Positions 1 through 9,172 are shown, numbered from the stretch's first letter. The stretch: DNA of 64,000 nucleotides from Desulfomarina profundi (GCF_019703855.1 NZ_AP024086.1:2686501-2750500); one strand, 5' to 3'. A program made the numbers and translations. Notes: generated by a model not told the origin, from the sequence alone.

Positions 1-419
1 TTGCAAGTCATATGAGCTGGACTCTCGGAAAATTAAGACCGGAAGTTCATTTACTAAAAGGGAGTGATACAACTTGCATAGACAGACTTGTATTCATTGA
101 TCCTGACTCGGTGATCGTTATAATTGCCACCACCAGGTATCCAAATGATTTAATAAAAGTAGGTAAGTTGGTTAGACGACAACAGCTAAAAATGATACTA
201 CTCACAGAGAGTTCGACATGTCCATTATCACAAATAAGCAACCATACTCTAATTGCCTCGAGCACCGGCATCCCATACCTCGGCGCAACCATATCCCTTC
301 TCTGCCTGATCAACTATTTGGTCGAGTCACTCTCTGCGGAAATGGGAGAAGAGCTGCAACTTCACCAGCAAAAGCTAGAGCAAACGTTTTTGGAAAATGA
401 TTTGTTATTTCTTCAGTAA
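1..419 (+). CDS. RpiR/MurR-family transcriptional regulator, C-terminal part (cut by window start)
   Basis: The open frame is already running at position 3 and ends at TAA 417-419, so only the C-terminal ~139 residues are visible. The sequence resembles the SIS (sugar isomerase) effector domain of RpiR/MurR regulators: a conserved LRPEVHLLKG segment, then DPDSVIVIIATTRYPND, where the family has a hydrophobic strand followed by an Arg-Tyr motif. The N-terminal HTH domain would lie outside the window. RpiR-type SIS domains bind phosphosugars or related metabolites and often control adjacent catabolic genes. Here the regulator lies upstream of a transporter/PrpD/nitrilase set on the same strand, with a transposase scar between. 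That it regulates this set is inference. Confidence 0.65.
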   Translation, partial: ASHMSWTLGKLRPEVHLLKGSDTTCIDRLVFIDPDSVIVIIATTRYPNDLIKVGKLVRRQQLKMILLTESSTCPLSQISNHTLIASSTGIPYLGATISLLCLINYLVESLSAEMGEELQLHQQKLEQTFLENDLLFLQ

Positions 420-1157
420 CCGAACGCGAGAAAGGTGCAAAGTCCCCGTGTTGTTATGTACTGGCTGTTACGCGGTGGTGCTTCTTTTAATCGCTCATCA
501 AATTAACAAGATGCAAACATCACATTGTATTTTTTAACTTCTATGGTGCCTATCTTTAATGTGGACAATCAGCTATCAGAGATTGGGTGAAGCATAAGTA
601 GCTGAAGGCAACTATGAAGAACCCTCCCGAAAACAGCTTCAATGCATGAACATCACAAATTCAAACACTAAAACATTTTGATAGCTTTGGTTACATTTAG
701 CCCACTTCTTACGTAGGCTTGATTTTTATCACACGCAGCTCGGTGGAGCGTTTCAACGGACAATTGAAAGAGGAATATGGCGGACGGAACCTTATGGTTC
801 ATGGCCCTGCCAAGGTAATGATGCATTAATGTTTGGGGTTATCACGCTGTTTGCCGACCAGCTTATCAAATTGACCGGGTATTAAAGTGTGATAGCCAAA
901 CTCAACAATCAACCGGTGAGTTTACTTTTGCAAGAGGCTCAGAGTAATGTTTGAAAAATTTTGCAAAGATAAAAAACAATGTTGACAATTATTGTTACAT
1001 TTGATAGAAGTTGACGTCATCACATGATTCATCAGACTAAATATTACCATAGCCCTATATTCCGAGATCTATGGTTGACTTAAAAAATGACCTTAGCTTG
1101 GAAGCCTGTTTAGGTAATCAGCCTACATGGGTAACTATTTACGATTACAGGTGATTG
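420..1157. other. Intergenic region with a transposase scar
   Basis: About 740 bases separate the regulator from the transporter. Apart from the transposase remnant at 734-885 I see no gene. The sequence is AT-rich. No convincing promoter or terminator stood out, although the transporter promoter must lie here or further upstream. Confidence 0.5.
734..885 (+). pseudogene. C-terminal remnant of a transposase
   Basis: Reading from 734 gives RSSVERFNGQLKEEYGGRNL and then MVHGPAKVMMH. A one-base loss near 827 shifts the frame, after which LMFGVITLFADQLIKLTGY and a TAA stop follow. The VERFNGQLKEEYGGR segment resembles the C-terminal end of DDE transposases of the IS5/IS1182 type. No start or catalytic DDE residues remain, so this is a decayed fragment marking an old insertion or recombination between the regulator and the transporter genes. 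Confidence 0.6.
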
Positions 1158-1820
1158 ATGGAAGAGATTATCCAATATCTGGGAACGAACTACCCGACAA
1201 TTATACGGTTGACAATTGAACATCTGTATCTAGTGAGCATATCTGTTGGAGTTGCTATACTGACCGGTGTCCCCATTGGTATATTGATAACCAAAAACAA
1301 AAAACTTGCGGATGCAGTGCTCTATGTTGCTTCCGTAATAATCACCATTCCTTCAGTTGCTCTGTTTGGCCTAATGATTCCGCTATTGTCACTCATCGAC
1401 CGTGGCATTGGTTTCTGGCCTGCCGCTATCGCTATCTTTTTGTATTCACAATTGCCGATCATACGTAATACCTACACAGCCATCAATAACATTGACCCAT
1501 CTCTTCGAGAGGCCGCACGGGGAATGGGGATGAGTAATTGGCAGCGACTGGCCAGGGTTGAAATCCCGCTTGCCATCCCTGTTATCATGGCCGGAGTACG
1601 GATGGCAGTCGTGATGAACATAGCCGTGGCCACCATCGCAGTCTATATCGGAGCAGGGGGCTTGGGCACAATCATTAACGAAGGAATTACTGGCACCAAT
1701 ACCACCAAGCTGATTGTAGGGGCAGTTGCCGTTTCATTGTTAGCTATCACCGCTGACTACCTGTTCCTCTTTTTACAAAAACTCCTAACACCAAAAGGCC
1801 TGAGCGAGGCAACAACATGA
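1158..1820 (+). CDS. Osmoprotectant-type (ProW/OpuB) ABC transporter permease
   Basis: This is a 220-residue inner-membrane permease of the glycine betaine/choline/proline importer class. It has five to six hydrophobic segments and the conserved cytoplasmic coupling loop DPSLREAARGMGMSNWQ, which contacts the ATPase. I chose the ATG at 1158 because AGGTG lies four bases upstream; a TTG one codon earlier is less well spaced. Its stop overlaps the ATPase start by four bases (ATGA), showing translational coupling. A second permease follows the ATPase, so the transporter probably uses a heterodimeric membrane domain as in OpuB/OpuC systems. The real substrate is unknown. Confidence 0.85.
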   Translation: MEEIIQYLGTNYPTIIRLTIEHLYLVSISVGVAILTGVPIGILITKNKKLADAVLYVASVIITIPSVALFGLMIPLLSLIDRGIGFWPAAIAIFLYSQLPIIRNTYTAINNIDPSLREAARGMGMSNWQRLARVEIPLAIPVIMAGVRMAVVMNIAVATIAVYIGAGGLGTIINEGITGTNTTKLIVGAVAVSLLAITADYLFLFLQKLLTPKGLSEATT

Positions 1821-2956
1821 TTCGACTTCAAAACTTAACCAAGCATTTTGATGTGCCGGGAAAAGCTCCTGTAATTGCAGCAAATAACATCTCACTGGAG
1901 GTCAAAAAGGGGGAGATCTGTATTTTCCTGGGTCCGTCGGGTTGTGGTAAAACAACAGCCTTGAAAATGATCAACAAGTTGATCCCTAAAACTTCTGGGA
2001 AGATTTTCATCGACGGCACCGATACCGACGAACTCGATGCTATAACATTGCGGCGCAAAATTGGTTATGTTATCCAGCAAATCGGCCTTTTTCCAAACAT
2101 GACAATCGAAAACAACATCTGCATTGTACCCGATCTATTGAAAATGGATAAGAAAACAAGCAGGAACAAGGCCAGTGAGTTGATGGAAATGGTCAATCTT
2201 GACCCGAAAATCTTCCTTAAACGCTATCCCCGTGAGCTATCCGGGGGACAGCAACAACGTATAGGCGTTATCAGAGCGCTGGCCGCAGACCCTCCCCTGA
2301 TGCTCATGGATGAACCTTTCGGAGCCATTGACCCCATCAACAGAGCAGTTATTCAGGATGAATTTCTAAAACTGAATGCCGAACTGGGTAAAACAGTTTT
2401 GTTTGTTAGCCACGATATCGACGAAGCCATAAAAATGGGTGATAAAATTGCCATCTTCCGTGACGGCATTCTAGAGCAGTGTGATAGCCCTGACGAGATT
2501 CTCGCAAATCCTGCCAATCAATTTATCAAAGATTTCGTAGGGTCTGACAGAGCTCTGAAAAGGCTTAAGCTAACTAACGTCACTGATGCGATCATGCCCT
2601 TTCGGATGGCTGTTAAAGCTGAAGATCCTCTGGACAAAGCTACCAAAAAGATGCAGGATCGCGATGCGCATATAGCTGTGGTCGTAGGGCCTCGAGGCCG
2701 AGCGCGGGGGTACATTACCAAAGAGGGGATCAAAGGTGACAGTAGCGGTTTTGTGGGTGAATATATAGACCATCTCCCAGGTACCATCCATGAAAACGAT
2801 ACCCTGCACGATGCCGTTTCACAAATGTACGCTCACGCGTGTGATTGGCTGCCGGTTGTAGACGACAACGGTACGTATAAAGGTTATCTCACCCAGCATA
2901 CTATCGCCACTCTTCTTGGGGAGGCCCCACGCAAGCAAGGTGACAAAATTGTCTAA
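1817..2956 (+). CDS. Osmoprotectant-type ABC transporter ATPase with CBS domains (ProV/OpuBA-like)
   Basis: This is a 379-residue ATPase. Walker A is GPSGCGKTT (about residues 40-48), the Q-loop is VIQQIG, the ABC signature is LSGGQQQR, Walker B is LMLMDEPFGA and the switch histidine is in SHD. From about residue 255 to the end it carries a CBS pair, the second repeat reading DWLPVVDDNGTYKGYLT. In OpuA/OpuC-type transporters CBS domains sense ionic strength or nucleotides. It hydrolyses ATP to drive import through the two flanking permeases. It overlaps the upstream permease by four bases and is followed after 24 bases by the second permease. Confidence 0.9.
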   Translation: MIRLQNLTKHFDVPGKAPVIAANNISLEVKKGEICIFLGPSGCGKTTALKMINKLIPKTSGKIFIDGTDTDELDAITLRRKIGYVIQQIGLFPNMTIENNICIVPDLLKMDKKTSRNKASELMEMVNLDPKIFLKRYPRELSGGQQQRIGVIRALAADPPLMLMDEPFGAIDPINRAVIQDEFLKLNAELGKTVLFVSHDIDEAIKMGDKIAIFRDGILEQCDSPDEILANPANQFIKDFVGSDRALKRLKLTNVTDAIMPFRMAVKAEDPLDKATKKMQDRDAHIAVVVGPRGRARGYITKEGIKGDSSGFVGEYIDHLPGTIHENDTLHDAVSQMYAHACDWLPVVDDNGTYKGYLTQHTIATLLGEAPRKQGDKIV

Positions 2957-2980
2957 TAGAATTAAAAATAAGGTAGACGA

Positions 2981-3730
2981 ATGAACTATTTTACCGTTCT
3001 TCTTAAACAAAGCAAGTCGTTATCCATATTTTTTCTGATAGCGCTGGTTTTTATGTTTGGTGCTTTAGCCCAATCGTCTGGTTTGATCGGTGAATTTCTG
3101 GATACTTTTGAAGACTGGAACTATCTCCTTAAACAAAATGTGCAAATTGTCCTTGCCTCTGGCTTCACTGCAACAATCCTTGGGATCGCTTCCGGCATCC
3201 TTATGACACGTCCCTGGTTTAAACGTTATGCCGAGGTGTTTTCCCAGAGCTTCAATATTCTCTCTGCAGTTCCTACGCTTGCCGTTTTAGCAATTATAAT
3301 GACCATCACCGGGATAGGTTTTAAGTCGGCATTTATTGGTCTGGTAACAGTTACCATTCTGCCGGTTGTCCGAAATACCTACCAGGGTATCAGTGAAGTT
3401 CCGGATCATATGATTGAGGCCGCCCGGGGACAGGGCATGACCGATAAACAAGTTTTGTGGAAAGTACAAATCCCCAATGCACTTTACGTCATTAGCGCTG
3501 GTATCCGGACGGGTTTTGCCCTGAATGTAGGTACCAGCCCTCTAATTACGCTTATAGCTGCAGATAGTCTCGGAGAATATATTTTCACTGGAATTATGCT
3601 CAATGAGTTCAATTCATTGTTAATCGGGTCTTTTTCGATAGCTGCACTAGCCATCGTTACCGATTTTATATTGTCAAGACTTCAGTTTTGGCTTTTACCC
3701 AAAGGTATAAACCCCCAACGGTTTACCTAG
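2981..3730 (+). CDS. Second osmoprotectant-type ABC permease
   Basis: This is a 249-residue membrane protein with an N-terminal hydrophobic anchor and a BPD-transport inner-membrane domain. The coupling loop VPDHMIEAARGQGMTDKQVL closely matches that of the upstream permease, so the two are paralogues expected to pair in one transporter. The start ATG follows a weak AAGGT. The gene ends 29 bases before the TTG start of the binding-protein gene. This two-permease, one-ATPase, one-binding-protein order is typical of the OpuB/OpuC and YehZYXW subclass. Confidence 0.85.
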   Translation: MNYFTVLLKQSKSLSIFFLIALVFMFGALAQSSGLIGEFLDTFEDWNYLLKQNVQIVLASGFTATILGIASGILMTRPWFKRYAEVFSQSFNILSAVPTLAVLAIIMTITGIGFKSAFIGLVTVTILPVVRNTYQGISEVPDHMIEAARGQGMTDKQVLWKVQIPNALYVISAGIRTGFALNVGTSPLITLIAADSLGEYIFTGIMLNEFNSLLIGSFSIAALAIVTDFILSRLQFWLLPKGINPQRFT

Positions 3731-3759
3731 ATTCCAATTTGAAGAAGGAGGAGAGTACA

Positions 3760-4656
3760 TTGAAAAAGATACTGAAAAAAATTGGCTTTATCACGAGCAC
3801 ACTTTGTGCAGTTTTCATAGCCTCAACAGCGCTAGCAGGCTCTGTTACTGTAGGTGGAAAAGGGTTTACCGAACAACTTCTTTTGGCAGAAATTACCAGT
3901 CAGTACCTTACGAGTAAGGGGTACGAAGTAAAACTCAAAACCGGTATGGGTACTTCTCTGGTGCGTAGCGCGCTAGAAAACAAACAGGTAGACCTCTATT
4001 GGGAATATACCGGTACAGCGTTTCTGACTTTTCATAAAAATAAGTTTGCAAACCAGTCGGCCAATGAGATTTATAATGCAGTGAAAGCCAAAGATGCTGA
4101 AGCAGGTATTGTCTGGCTTAATCCTTCAGCAGCAAATGACACCTACGCTCTAGCTGTTCGAAAGGCTGATGCGGAATCAAAAGGACTCAAAACCCTGGAG
4201 GACCTGGCAACTAAACTTAATGGAGGAGAAAAACTGACCCTCGGGTGCAATATTGAGTTTTATAAGCGAGATGATGGTTTGAAACCGCTACAGAAGGCTT
4301 ATGGCTTCAAATTCCCACGCTCTGACGTAAAGCGTATGGAAACAGGTTTAGTGTACAAGGCCTTAAAAGACGGCAACGTAGATGTGGGATTAGTTTTTGC
4401 TACAGATGGGCGCATCCCGGCCTTCAATTTCGTTGTACTCAAGGACACAAAGAACTTCTTCCCTGCATATGCCATTACCCCCACTATCCGCAAAGAGACA
4501 CTGGATGCTAATCCAGATCTCGCGAAACACCTCAATACCTTGTCTGGGTTGCTCGACGATGCGACAATGTCTAGATTAAACGCGGAAGTGGATGTTGACA
4601 AGAAATCGGTCACAGAAGTGGCAAAAAATTTCCTGACATCACAAAATCTATTGTAA
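3760..4656 (+). CDS. Periplasmic substrate-binding protein of the ProX/OpuBC (OpuAC) family
   Basis: The open frame runs from 3688, but the TTG at 3760 is the likely start because GAAGGAGGAG sits a few bases upstream. It also gives a clean signal peptide (KKILKKIGF, a hydrophobic core, then ALAG). The 298-residue product begins its mature part with SVTVGGKGFTEQLLLAEI, a strong signature of glycine betaine/choline/carnitine-type binding proteins. It should capture a small, probably quaternary-amine-like ligand and deliver it to the two permeases. The catabolic genes next to it suggest the ligand may be a nutrient, not only an osmolyte; that is inference. Confidence 0.85.
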   Translation: MKKILKKIGFITSTLCAVFIASTALAGSVTVGGKGFTEQLLLAEITSQYLTSKGYEVKLKTGMGTSLVRSALENKQVDLYWEYTGTAFLTFHKNKFANQSANEIYNAVKAKDAEAGIVWLNPSAANDTYALAVRKADAESKGLKTLEDLATKLNGGEKLTLGCNIEFYKRDDGLKPLQKAYGFKFPRSDVKRMETGLVYKALKDGNVDVGLVFATDGRIPAFNFVVLKDTKNFFPAYAITPTIRKETLDANPDLAKHLNTLSGLLDDATMSRLNAEVDVDKKSVTEVAKNFLTSQNLL

Positions 4657-4691
4657 TAAATTTTTGTTACCGGCACGACATCTGAAAGTGA

Positions 4692-4734
4692 GGCTCTGGT
4701 ACTTCTGACAATTGATGTCCAGAAGACCAGAGCC
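4692..4734. other. Long imperfect hairpin between the binding-protein and prpD genes
   Basis: GGCTCTGGT and CTTCTG (4692-4707) pair with CAGAAG and ACCAGAGCC (4719-4734), giving about 15 base pairs around a short loop. No T-run follows, so it is not a standard intrinsic terminator. It may stabilise the upstream transcript or partly attenuate reading into prpD. Confidence 0.5.
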
Positions 4735-4864
4735 GTGACTGCAATGAAACGGCCTGAAATGATTTTTCTTGAAAATGATATCTTTGCTCCTTAAGACCGA
4801 GAACCTAAATTGAAGTTAGCTGAAATTATGAGTTTTTTACAAAATTGGTTTTTGAAGGGACAAA

Positions 4865-6198
4865 GTGAACTATACCAAGCAGACACTTAAATTTATCGGC
4901 GATTTAAACTGGGAAAAAATACCCGAAGCAGTACAACACCAGTCTAAACGCTGTCTCATGGATGCACTAGGAGCTCTCATTTCCGGTCATAACACGCCGG
5001 TTGGGGAAATGCTGGAATCCTTTGCCATGGAACAATTCCCCGGAACGCAGGCCAGCATCATGGTCTCTGGCAAAAAGGTATCAGTTTCCGGTGCGGTTCT
5101 GGCCAATGGTTTTGCAGGCAATGCTCTAGATATTGATGACGGATATCGACCAACAATGGGGCATCCCGGTGCTGGAATCCTGCCGGTTCTTTTGGGGGCA
5201 GCTCAACTGACAGCCAGTCCAGAAAAGCAGATCAGCGGCAAGGATTTTCTAACTTCTCTTGTTGTCGGCTATGAAATCGGGGCCCGAGTAGGTCTAATCC
5301 GGCACGCAACCTACCAAACCTATCATTCTTCCGGATCATGGGGTGCAATCAGCGGCGCAGCCGCTGCTGGTAAATTGCTGGGGTTAAGCGATGACCACCT
5401 TCATCATGCCCTCGGTGCAGCTGAATATCATGCCCCATAGCCCCTATGATGAAATGCATTGATGTACCGAGCATGGGCAAAGACAGTATTGGATGGGGAT
5501 GCATGGTGGCAATAATGTCTGTTCTTTTGGCCCAAAAAGGATTTACCGGTATCCAACCCATTTTTGACGATACGCCCGTTCCGGATTGGATCACATCCCT
5601 AGGAAAGAAATGGGAAATCCTGAATCTATACTTTAAACCTTATTCTGCATGTCGATGGGCTCACCCCGGAGTTGATGGCGCATTGAAAATAATACAGAAA
5701 AACGCCCTTTCACCTTGCGATATTGACTCAATCAAAGTGTTCACCTTTAAAGAGTCTGCAGCATTAAGCCAAAAATATCCCGAAAACACCGAAGAGGCTC
5801 AGTATAATATCCTCTTTCCCATTGCCGCAGCCATACTGGATGGTGAAGTTGGACCGAGCCAGAACCTGCCTCCCAGACTTTTTGCTCTAGATATTCGACA
5901 GATGATGGATAAAATCACCATCATCGCCCAGGAACGGTTCCAAAGGGTATTTCCCGAAAAAGCGGAATCTGAAGTGGAAATCAAAACCAAATCCGGCCAA
6001 ATATATAATTCAGGGACGATGTCGGCAAGATGGGATACTCATACAGTTTTGCCGACGAATGAAGAACTTGAAGAGAAATTTGTCTGGCTCACAGCGCCGG
6101 TGCTGGGCCCTGATAAAGCAGAAAAATTAAAAGGGATTATCCGGCAATTTGATCAAGTGAATTCTCTGGATACTTTTTTTAATCTTTGCGTAAGGTAA
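4865..6198 (+). CDS. MmgE/PrpD-family protein, broken by a one-base frameshift
   Basis: Two adjoining frames (4865-5440 and 5446-6198) make one MmgE/PrpD protein. The first ends in LGAAEYHAP and the second resumes at APMMKCIDVPSMGKDSIGWG. Adding one C to the C4 run at 5433-5436 joins them into 444 residues, a normal family length. Family members include 2-methylcitrate dehydratase, cis-aconitate decarboxylase and iminodisuccinate epimerase, so a role on a small polycarboxylate is plausible but the substrate cannot be read. The conserved N-terminal segment with LANGFAGNALDIDDGY is intact. The GTG start follows AAGGGA. The lesion matches the homopolymer indels seen elsewhere in the window, so it may be a sequencing error. 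Confidence 0.75.
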
Positions 6199-6217
6199 TA
6201 TTATTAAACGTTTCAGT

Positions 6218-7141
6218 GTGGTAGAAAAAAAATTCAGTACTCAAAACGATAATCTGACAGTTGGAATTGCCAATATAAACTCAGAGGCCGGCAATCTTCA
6301 GGCAAACCAGGCCGCAGTTGTTTCAGCCCTGGATCAGTTTTTGTCGGAAAAAGTGAACATTGCGATTTTTCCTGAATTTTGTCTTTCCGGCTATTTCTTT
6401 GAGCCAGAAGGAGATTGTCAAACGTTTATGGAGAATGCCACTTTTGAAAAGTTGAGCTCCTGGCTAAATGATCTTACAGCACGATATATTAACGACACAC
6501 TCCAGGTTATTGTGTTGAACGGACTTGAAAAAGTATCAACAGAGCAAGGCTATTTTTACGATACCACCCTGCTATTAGATAAAAACGGATATTCCCTGTC
6601 CCCCGAAAAAACATACAAAAAAACCTTCTTACCCAGCTTTGAAAAAAAATTCTGCCGTTCAGGAATCAATGACACCCTTGTAATGGAAACACTTTGGGGC
6701 AAATTTGGCGTACTAACGTGCTATGATGTCTGTTTTGCTCCCCTGATTAATGATTTAGTCTATAACCATCAAATAGACGGCTTGATCGTTACTGCAGCCT
6801 GGCGAAAGCAGGGAGAGCGTATGTACCCAGAATTGGGGATAAAGGATTCTACCTATCACCAAACCCAGTGGGAAACCATTCTGCCTGCCTTAGCTGGACA
6901 AAATCAAATTTGGCTAATGGCCGCCAATAGTGTGGGACCACACAGTATAAAAGGTCTGGATTATTGCGGCCGATCGGGAACCTGGGCCCCTTCAGGAATC
7001 AATATGATTATGGGATCAGACTCCGAAGAGCAGCTACTTATTCTTCACAATATTGACATCCAAGGAACTCTTTCCAATGAAAGGGAACCCTTTGGAGTAT
7101 TAAGAGACTATTCCGAGCTTGCCTGCAATAGGGGAAAATAA
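6218..7141 (+). CDS. Carbon-nitrogen hydrolase (nitrilase superfamily amidase)
   Basis: This is a 307-residue protein with the nitrilase-superfamily Glu-Lys-Cys triad in order: Glu in FPEFCLSGYF (about residue 53), Lys in YKKTFLP (about 134) and Cys in LTCYDVCF (about 170). Members hydrolyse amides, carbamoyl groups or nitriles. It starts with GTG 19 bases after prpD, on the same strand as the transporter, and probably belongs to the same transcription unit. Together they suggest uptake and breakdown of an amide- or amine-containing compound. No signal peptide is visible, so it is cytoplasmic. Its exact substrate is unknown. Confidence 0.8.
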   Translation: MVEKKFSTQNDNLTVGIANINSEAGNLQANQAAVVSALDQFLSEKVNIAIFPEFCLSGYFFEPEGDCQTFMENATFEKLSSWLNDLTARYINDTLQVIVLNGLEKVSTEQGYFYDTTLLLDKNGYSLSPEKTYKKTFLPSFEKKFCRSGINDTLVMETLWGKFGVLTCYDVCFAPLINDLVYNHQIDGLIVTAAWRKQGERMYPELGIKDSTYHQTQWETILPALAGQNQIWLMAANSVGPHSIKGLDYCGRSGTWAPSGINMIMGSDSEEQLLILHNIDIQGTLSNEREPFGVLRDYSELACNRGK

Positions 7142-7242
7142 ATTCGGCTGCAGCCTAATATGTGATTACCTGTCTCAATTTTCTCACTACAAACACCCGA
7201 GTTCGACAATCATAGGCACATTTTCACCCCAAAAACTTGCTA

Positions 7243-7414
7243 ACCCGCATTTCTCATGAACATTGTGTCAATTTTGAGAATAGCTGTAGAACACAAACAA
7301 TGAGACAATTATCAGTGATTGAGAAAAAATTTACACAATGTTCACCCAAGGTCAGTCCAGGCGACGCCATCTTCTACAGTATTTTGGCAGTAAATATAGA
7401 TCACTATAATTCAC
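7243..7414 (+). repeat. Dispersed repeat family B, copy 1 (truncated)
   Basis: The segment starts CCCGCATTTCTCATGAACAT and is roughly 90 percent identical, by eye, to the reverse complement of 52201-52370. The right terminal repeat is missing; the IS3 element begins 35 bases further on. No coding capacity is apparent. The complete copy at 52135-52370 shows the ends. Confidence 0.75.
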
Positions 7415-7461
7415 GTAAGCGGTTAACAGACTGATCTTGCCACAAAAAAGTGGAGTCACGG

Positions 7462-8343
7462 TTAAGCCGCTTTTCTATCGTCCCACCACTCCAACTCATA
7501 TTGAGCAGGAGCTTTATATCCGTTTGTAGAATGTTTCCTTTGTCGGTTGTAGTAGACCTCGATGTAATGGAATATGGTCTGCTCAGCCTCAGCCACATTG
7601 TGGAATGTGCAGTGATGAATCATTTGGGTTTTAATAGTATGGAAAAACGATTCAGCTACTGCGTTGTCCCAGCAGTTTCCCTTTCTGCTCATGCTTTGAA
7701 CAAATCCTCGTTTCTGCAGCAATGCTCTGAAATCGCTACTTGCATATTGAACTCCACGATCACTATGAACCATTAATCCCTGGCCAGGGTGTCTCCTCAA
7801 TATGGCCTTGTTTAGCGCCCTAATTGCAGAATGTCTTTCAAGGGAATCGCTGAGATCCCAACCCACAACTATTCGAGAAAACAGGTCTATGAAAACTGTG
7901 AGATAGTGCCATTTACTGCCTATCTTCAGATAGGTGATATCGGTAACCCACACCAAGTCGGGGGAGGACACGGTGAACTTGCGGTCCAACAGATTGGGAG
8001 CCACTGGCTCAGTGTGCTTTGAATCCGTGGTAACAACAAACTTTTTTACAGTTCGGCATTTCAAACCCATTTCCTTCATCATACGAGCTACACGCTGTCG
8101 GCTTACATTTGAAAACTCAGGTTGATCGTGAAGATCAGCAGTGATAATCGGACTCCCGACCATGCCGTTGTGTTGCTCAAACAGCTCTTGTATACGTTTT
8201 TTCAAATGGTCCTTTTCTATCTGCCTCGTAGAGATAGGGGCCTTGATCCAGCGATAATAACCGCTCGGGGAGACATTGAATACATGGCACATCTTCTTCA
8301 CCGGAAATGATGAGCGATTTTCCTTGATGAACTTAAATATCAT
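7462..8343 (-). CDS. IS3-family transposase OrfB (DDE catalytic subunit)
   Basis: The rve integrase core is intact: first Asp in WVTDITYLK, second Asp in MVHSDRGVQYAS, and Glu in NCWDNAVAESFF with the usual 35-residue spacing. An HTH_21 region (VSPSGYYRWIKAP) precedes it. The ATG at 8343 overlaps the orfA stop. The open frame extends upstream through the A7 slip site, so the active product is expected to be the OrfAB fusion made by -1 frameshifting. It catalyses copy-out/paste-in transposition of this element. No disabling mutation is seen, so it may be active. Confidence 0.88.
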   Translation of the reverse strand: MIFKFIKENRSSFPVKKMCHVFNVSPSGYYRWIKAPISTRQIEKDHLKKRIQELFEQHNGMVGSPIITADLHDQPEFSNVSRQRVARMMKEMGLKCRTVKKFVVTTDSKHTEPVAPNLLDRKFTVSSPDLVWVTDITYLKIGSKWHYLTVFIDLFSRIVVGWDLSDSLERHSAIRALNKAILRRHPGQGLMVHSDRGVQYASSDFRALLQKRGFVQSMSRKGNCWDNAVAESFFHTIKTQMIHHCTFHNVAEAEQTIFHYIEVYYNRQRKHSTNGYKAPAQYELEWWDDRKAA

Positions 8344-8645
8344 TTCGGTGTCCTGCTGAAGATGGCCATGGCTTTTTTTAATATATCCCGCTCCATCTCG
8401 GCATCCCTGAGCCTCTTTTCGAGATCTCTTACTTTTTGCTCCTGAGGTGTCAGAGACTCTCTGCCATTCCCTGAAAAAGAATAGTTTTCTCTGGCTCTGT
8501 ATTCTCTTCTCCATCGGTAAAGCAAATCTCTTGAGATACCAAGGTTGTCAGCTATTTCAGTTACTGCCTTCCCAGGTTCTTCTGACAATAGAACCGCATT
8601 GCGTTTAAAATCTGGATCGTATTTTCTTCTCTGTTGAACACTCAT
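8340..8645 (-). CDS. IS3-family transposase OrfA (HTH subunit)
   Basis: This is a 101-residue protein starting at ATG 8645, preceded by AGGAGGAAAA. An upstream in-frame ATG at 8693 lies in the terminal repeat and is less likely. It has the HTH_Tnp_1 pattern (RKYDPDFKRNAVLLSEEPGK, then a recognition helix ending LLYRWRREY) and a C-terminal leucine-zipper-like coiled coil (QEQKVRDLEKRLRDAEMER). It overlaps orfB by ATGA. The A7 run at 8373-8379 fits the usual -1 slippage that produces the OrfAB transposase. Confidence 0.85.
   Translation of the reverse strand: MSVQQRRKYDPDFKRNAVLLSEEPGKAVTEIADNLGISRDLLYRWRREYRARENYSFSGNGRESLTPQEQKVRDLEKRLRDAEMERDILKKAMAIFSRTPK
8373..8379 (-). promoter_or_regulatory. 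Probable A7 programmed -1 frameshift site in the IS3 element
   Basis: On the minus strand, seven consecutive A residues lie where orfA is read TTA AAA AAA GCC and orfB ATT AAA AAA AGC. Slipping back one base joins the two frames, as is established for IS3-family OrfAB production. Confidence 0.65.
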
Positions 8646-8692
8646 ATTTTTCCTCCTGCCATATTTGTAACAATGGCTTAACTGAGTGTCCA

Positions 8693-9172
8693 CTATTTCA
8701 TAGCATGATCAGTGTGATTTGTAACAGCAGGATGAATAGAACCACGTATTGTTTGCCAGAGTTGACTTTTAGGGAAAATCTCACGAAAATACGTCAACCA
8801 CTTGCTGATTGTTTTCCTGTCTGCTCCAAGCATTTTTGACACCATGTTTTTACTGTATTCCTGTGGTTTGCTTTGGTTTAGTGTGGTTACAATCAATATA
8901 ACTACTCTGAAATACACCCGCCGATCCATGAATAGAGTCGATTTCGGTAAGGTTCTACGACGACAATTCTCTTTACTGCAACAGAGACTGAACCGTACAG
9001 AGTACTCTTCAGGAAGATCAGGCCCACCGCGTGGCTGACGTTGGTAATTGGAATAATGCTGAGGGCTACCACAATAGGGACAACCGGCTTTATGCTGCTG
9101 ATCAGCCAAATCTATGTCTATATGGTGAAGAAGCTTAAAAAGGTTGGTGCTTTGAAGTAATTCTGGTATCAT
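8693..9172 (-). CDS. Zinc-ribbon protein, probably mobile-element-associated, 3' end cut by the IS
   Basis: The 159-residue frame has Cys pairs of a zinc ribbon (CPYCGSPQHY at about residue 31, then CCSKENCRRR) and a basic C-terminal half with an HTH-like segment (MLGADRKTISKWLTYFREIF). The stop codon straddles the right end of the IS3 element, so the C-terminus is probably truncated and the last residues are junction sequence. I recall similar small proteins beside transposases in deltaproteobacteria but cannot name the family. It lies beside the tRNA-Arg 3' end, a common integration point. Confidence 0.45.
   Translation of the reverse strand: MIPELLQSTNLFKLLHHIDIDLADQQHKAGCPYCGSPQHYSNYQRQPRGGPDLPEEYSVRFSLCCSKENCRRRTLPKSTLFMDRRVYFRVVILIVTTLNQSKPQEYSKNMVSKMLGADRKTISKWLTYFREIFPKSQLWQTIRGSIHPAVTNHTDHAMK

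Larger units (their letters stand above)
7449..8694 (-). mobile_element. IS3-family insertion sequence
   Basis: The ends are imperfect inverted repeats: AGTGGAGTCACGGTTAAGCC at 7449-7468 and the complement of AGTGGACACTCAGTTAAGCC at 8675-8694. They enclose orfA and orfB on the minus strand, about 1,246 bp in total. I see no matching short duplication of flanking bases (AAA on the left, ATT on the right), so one end may have recombined after insertion. The right end lies against a truncated zinc-ribbon gene and the left end near a truncated family B repeat, consistent with deletion at insertion. Confidence 0.8.
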
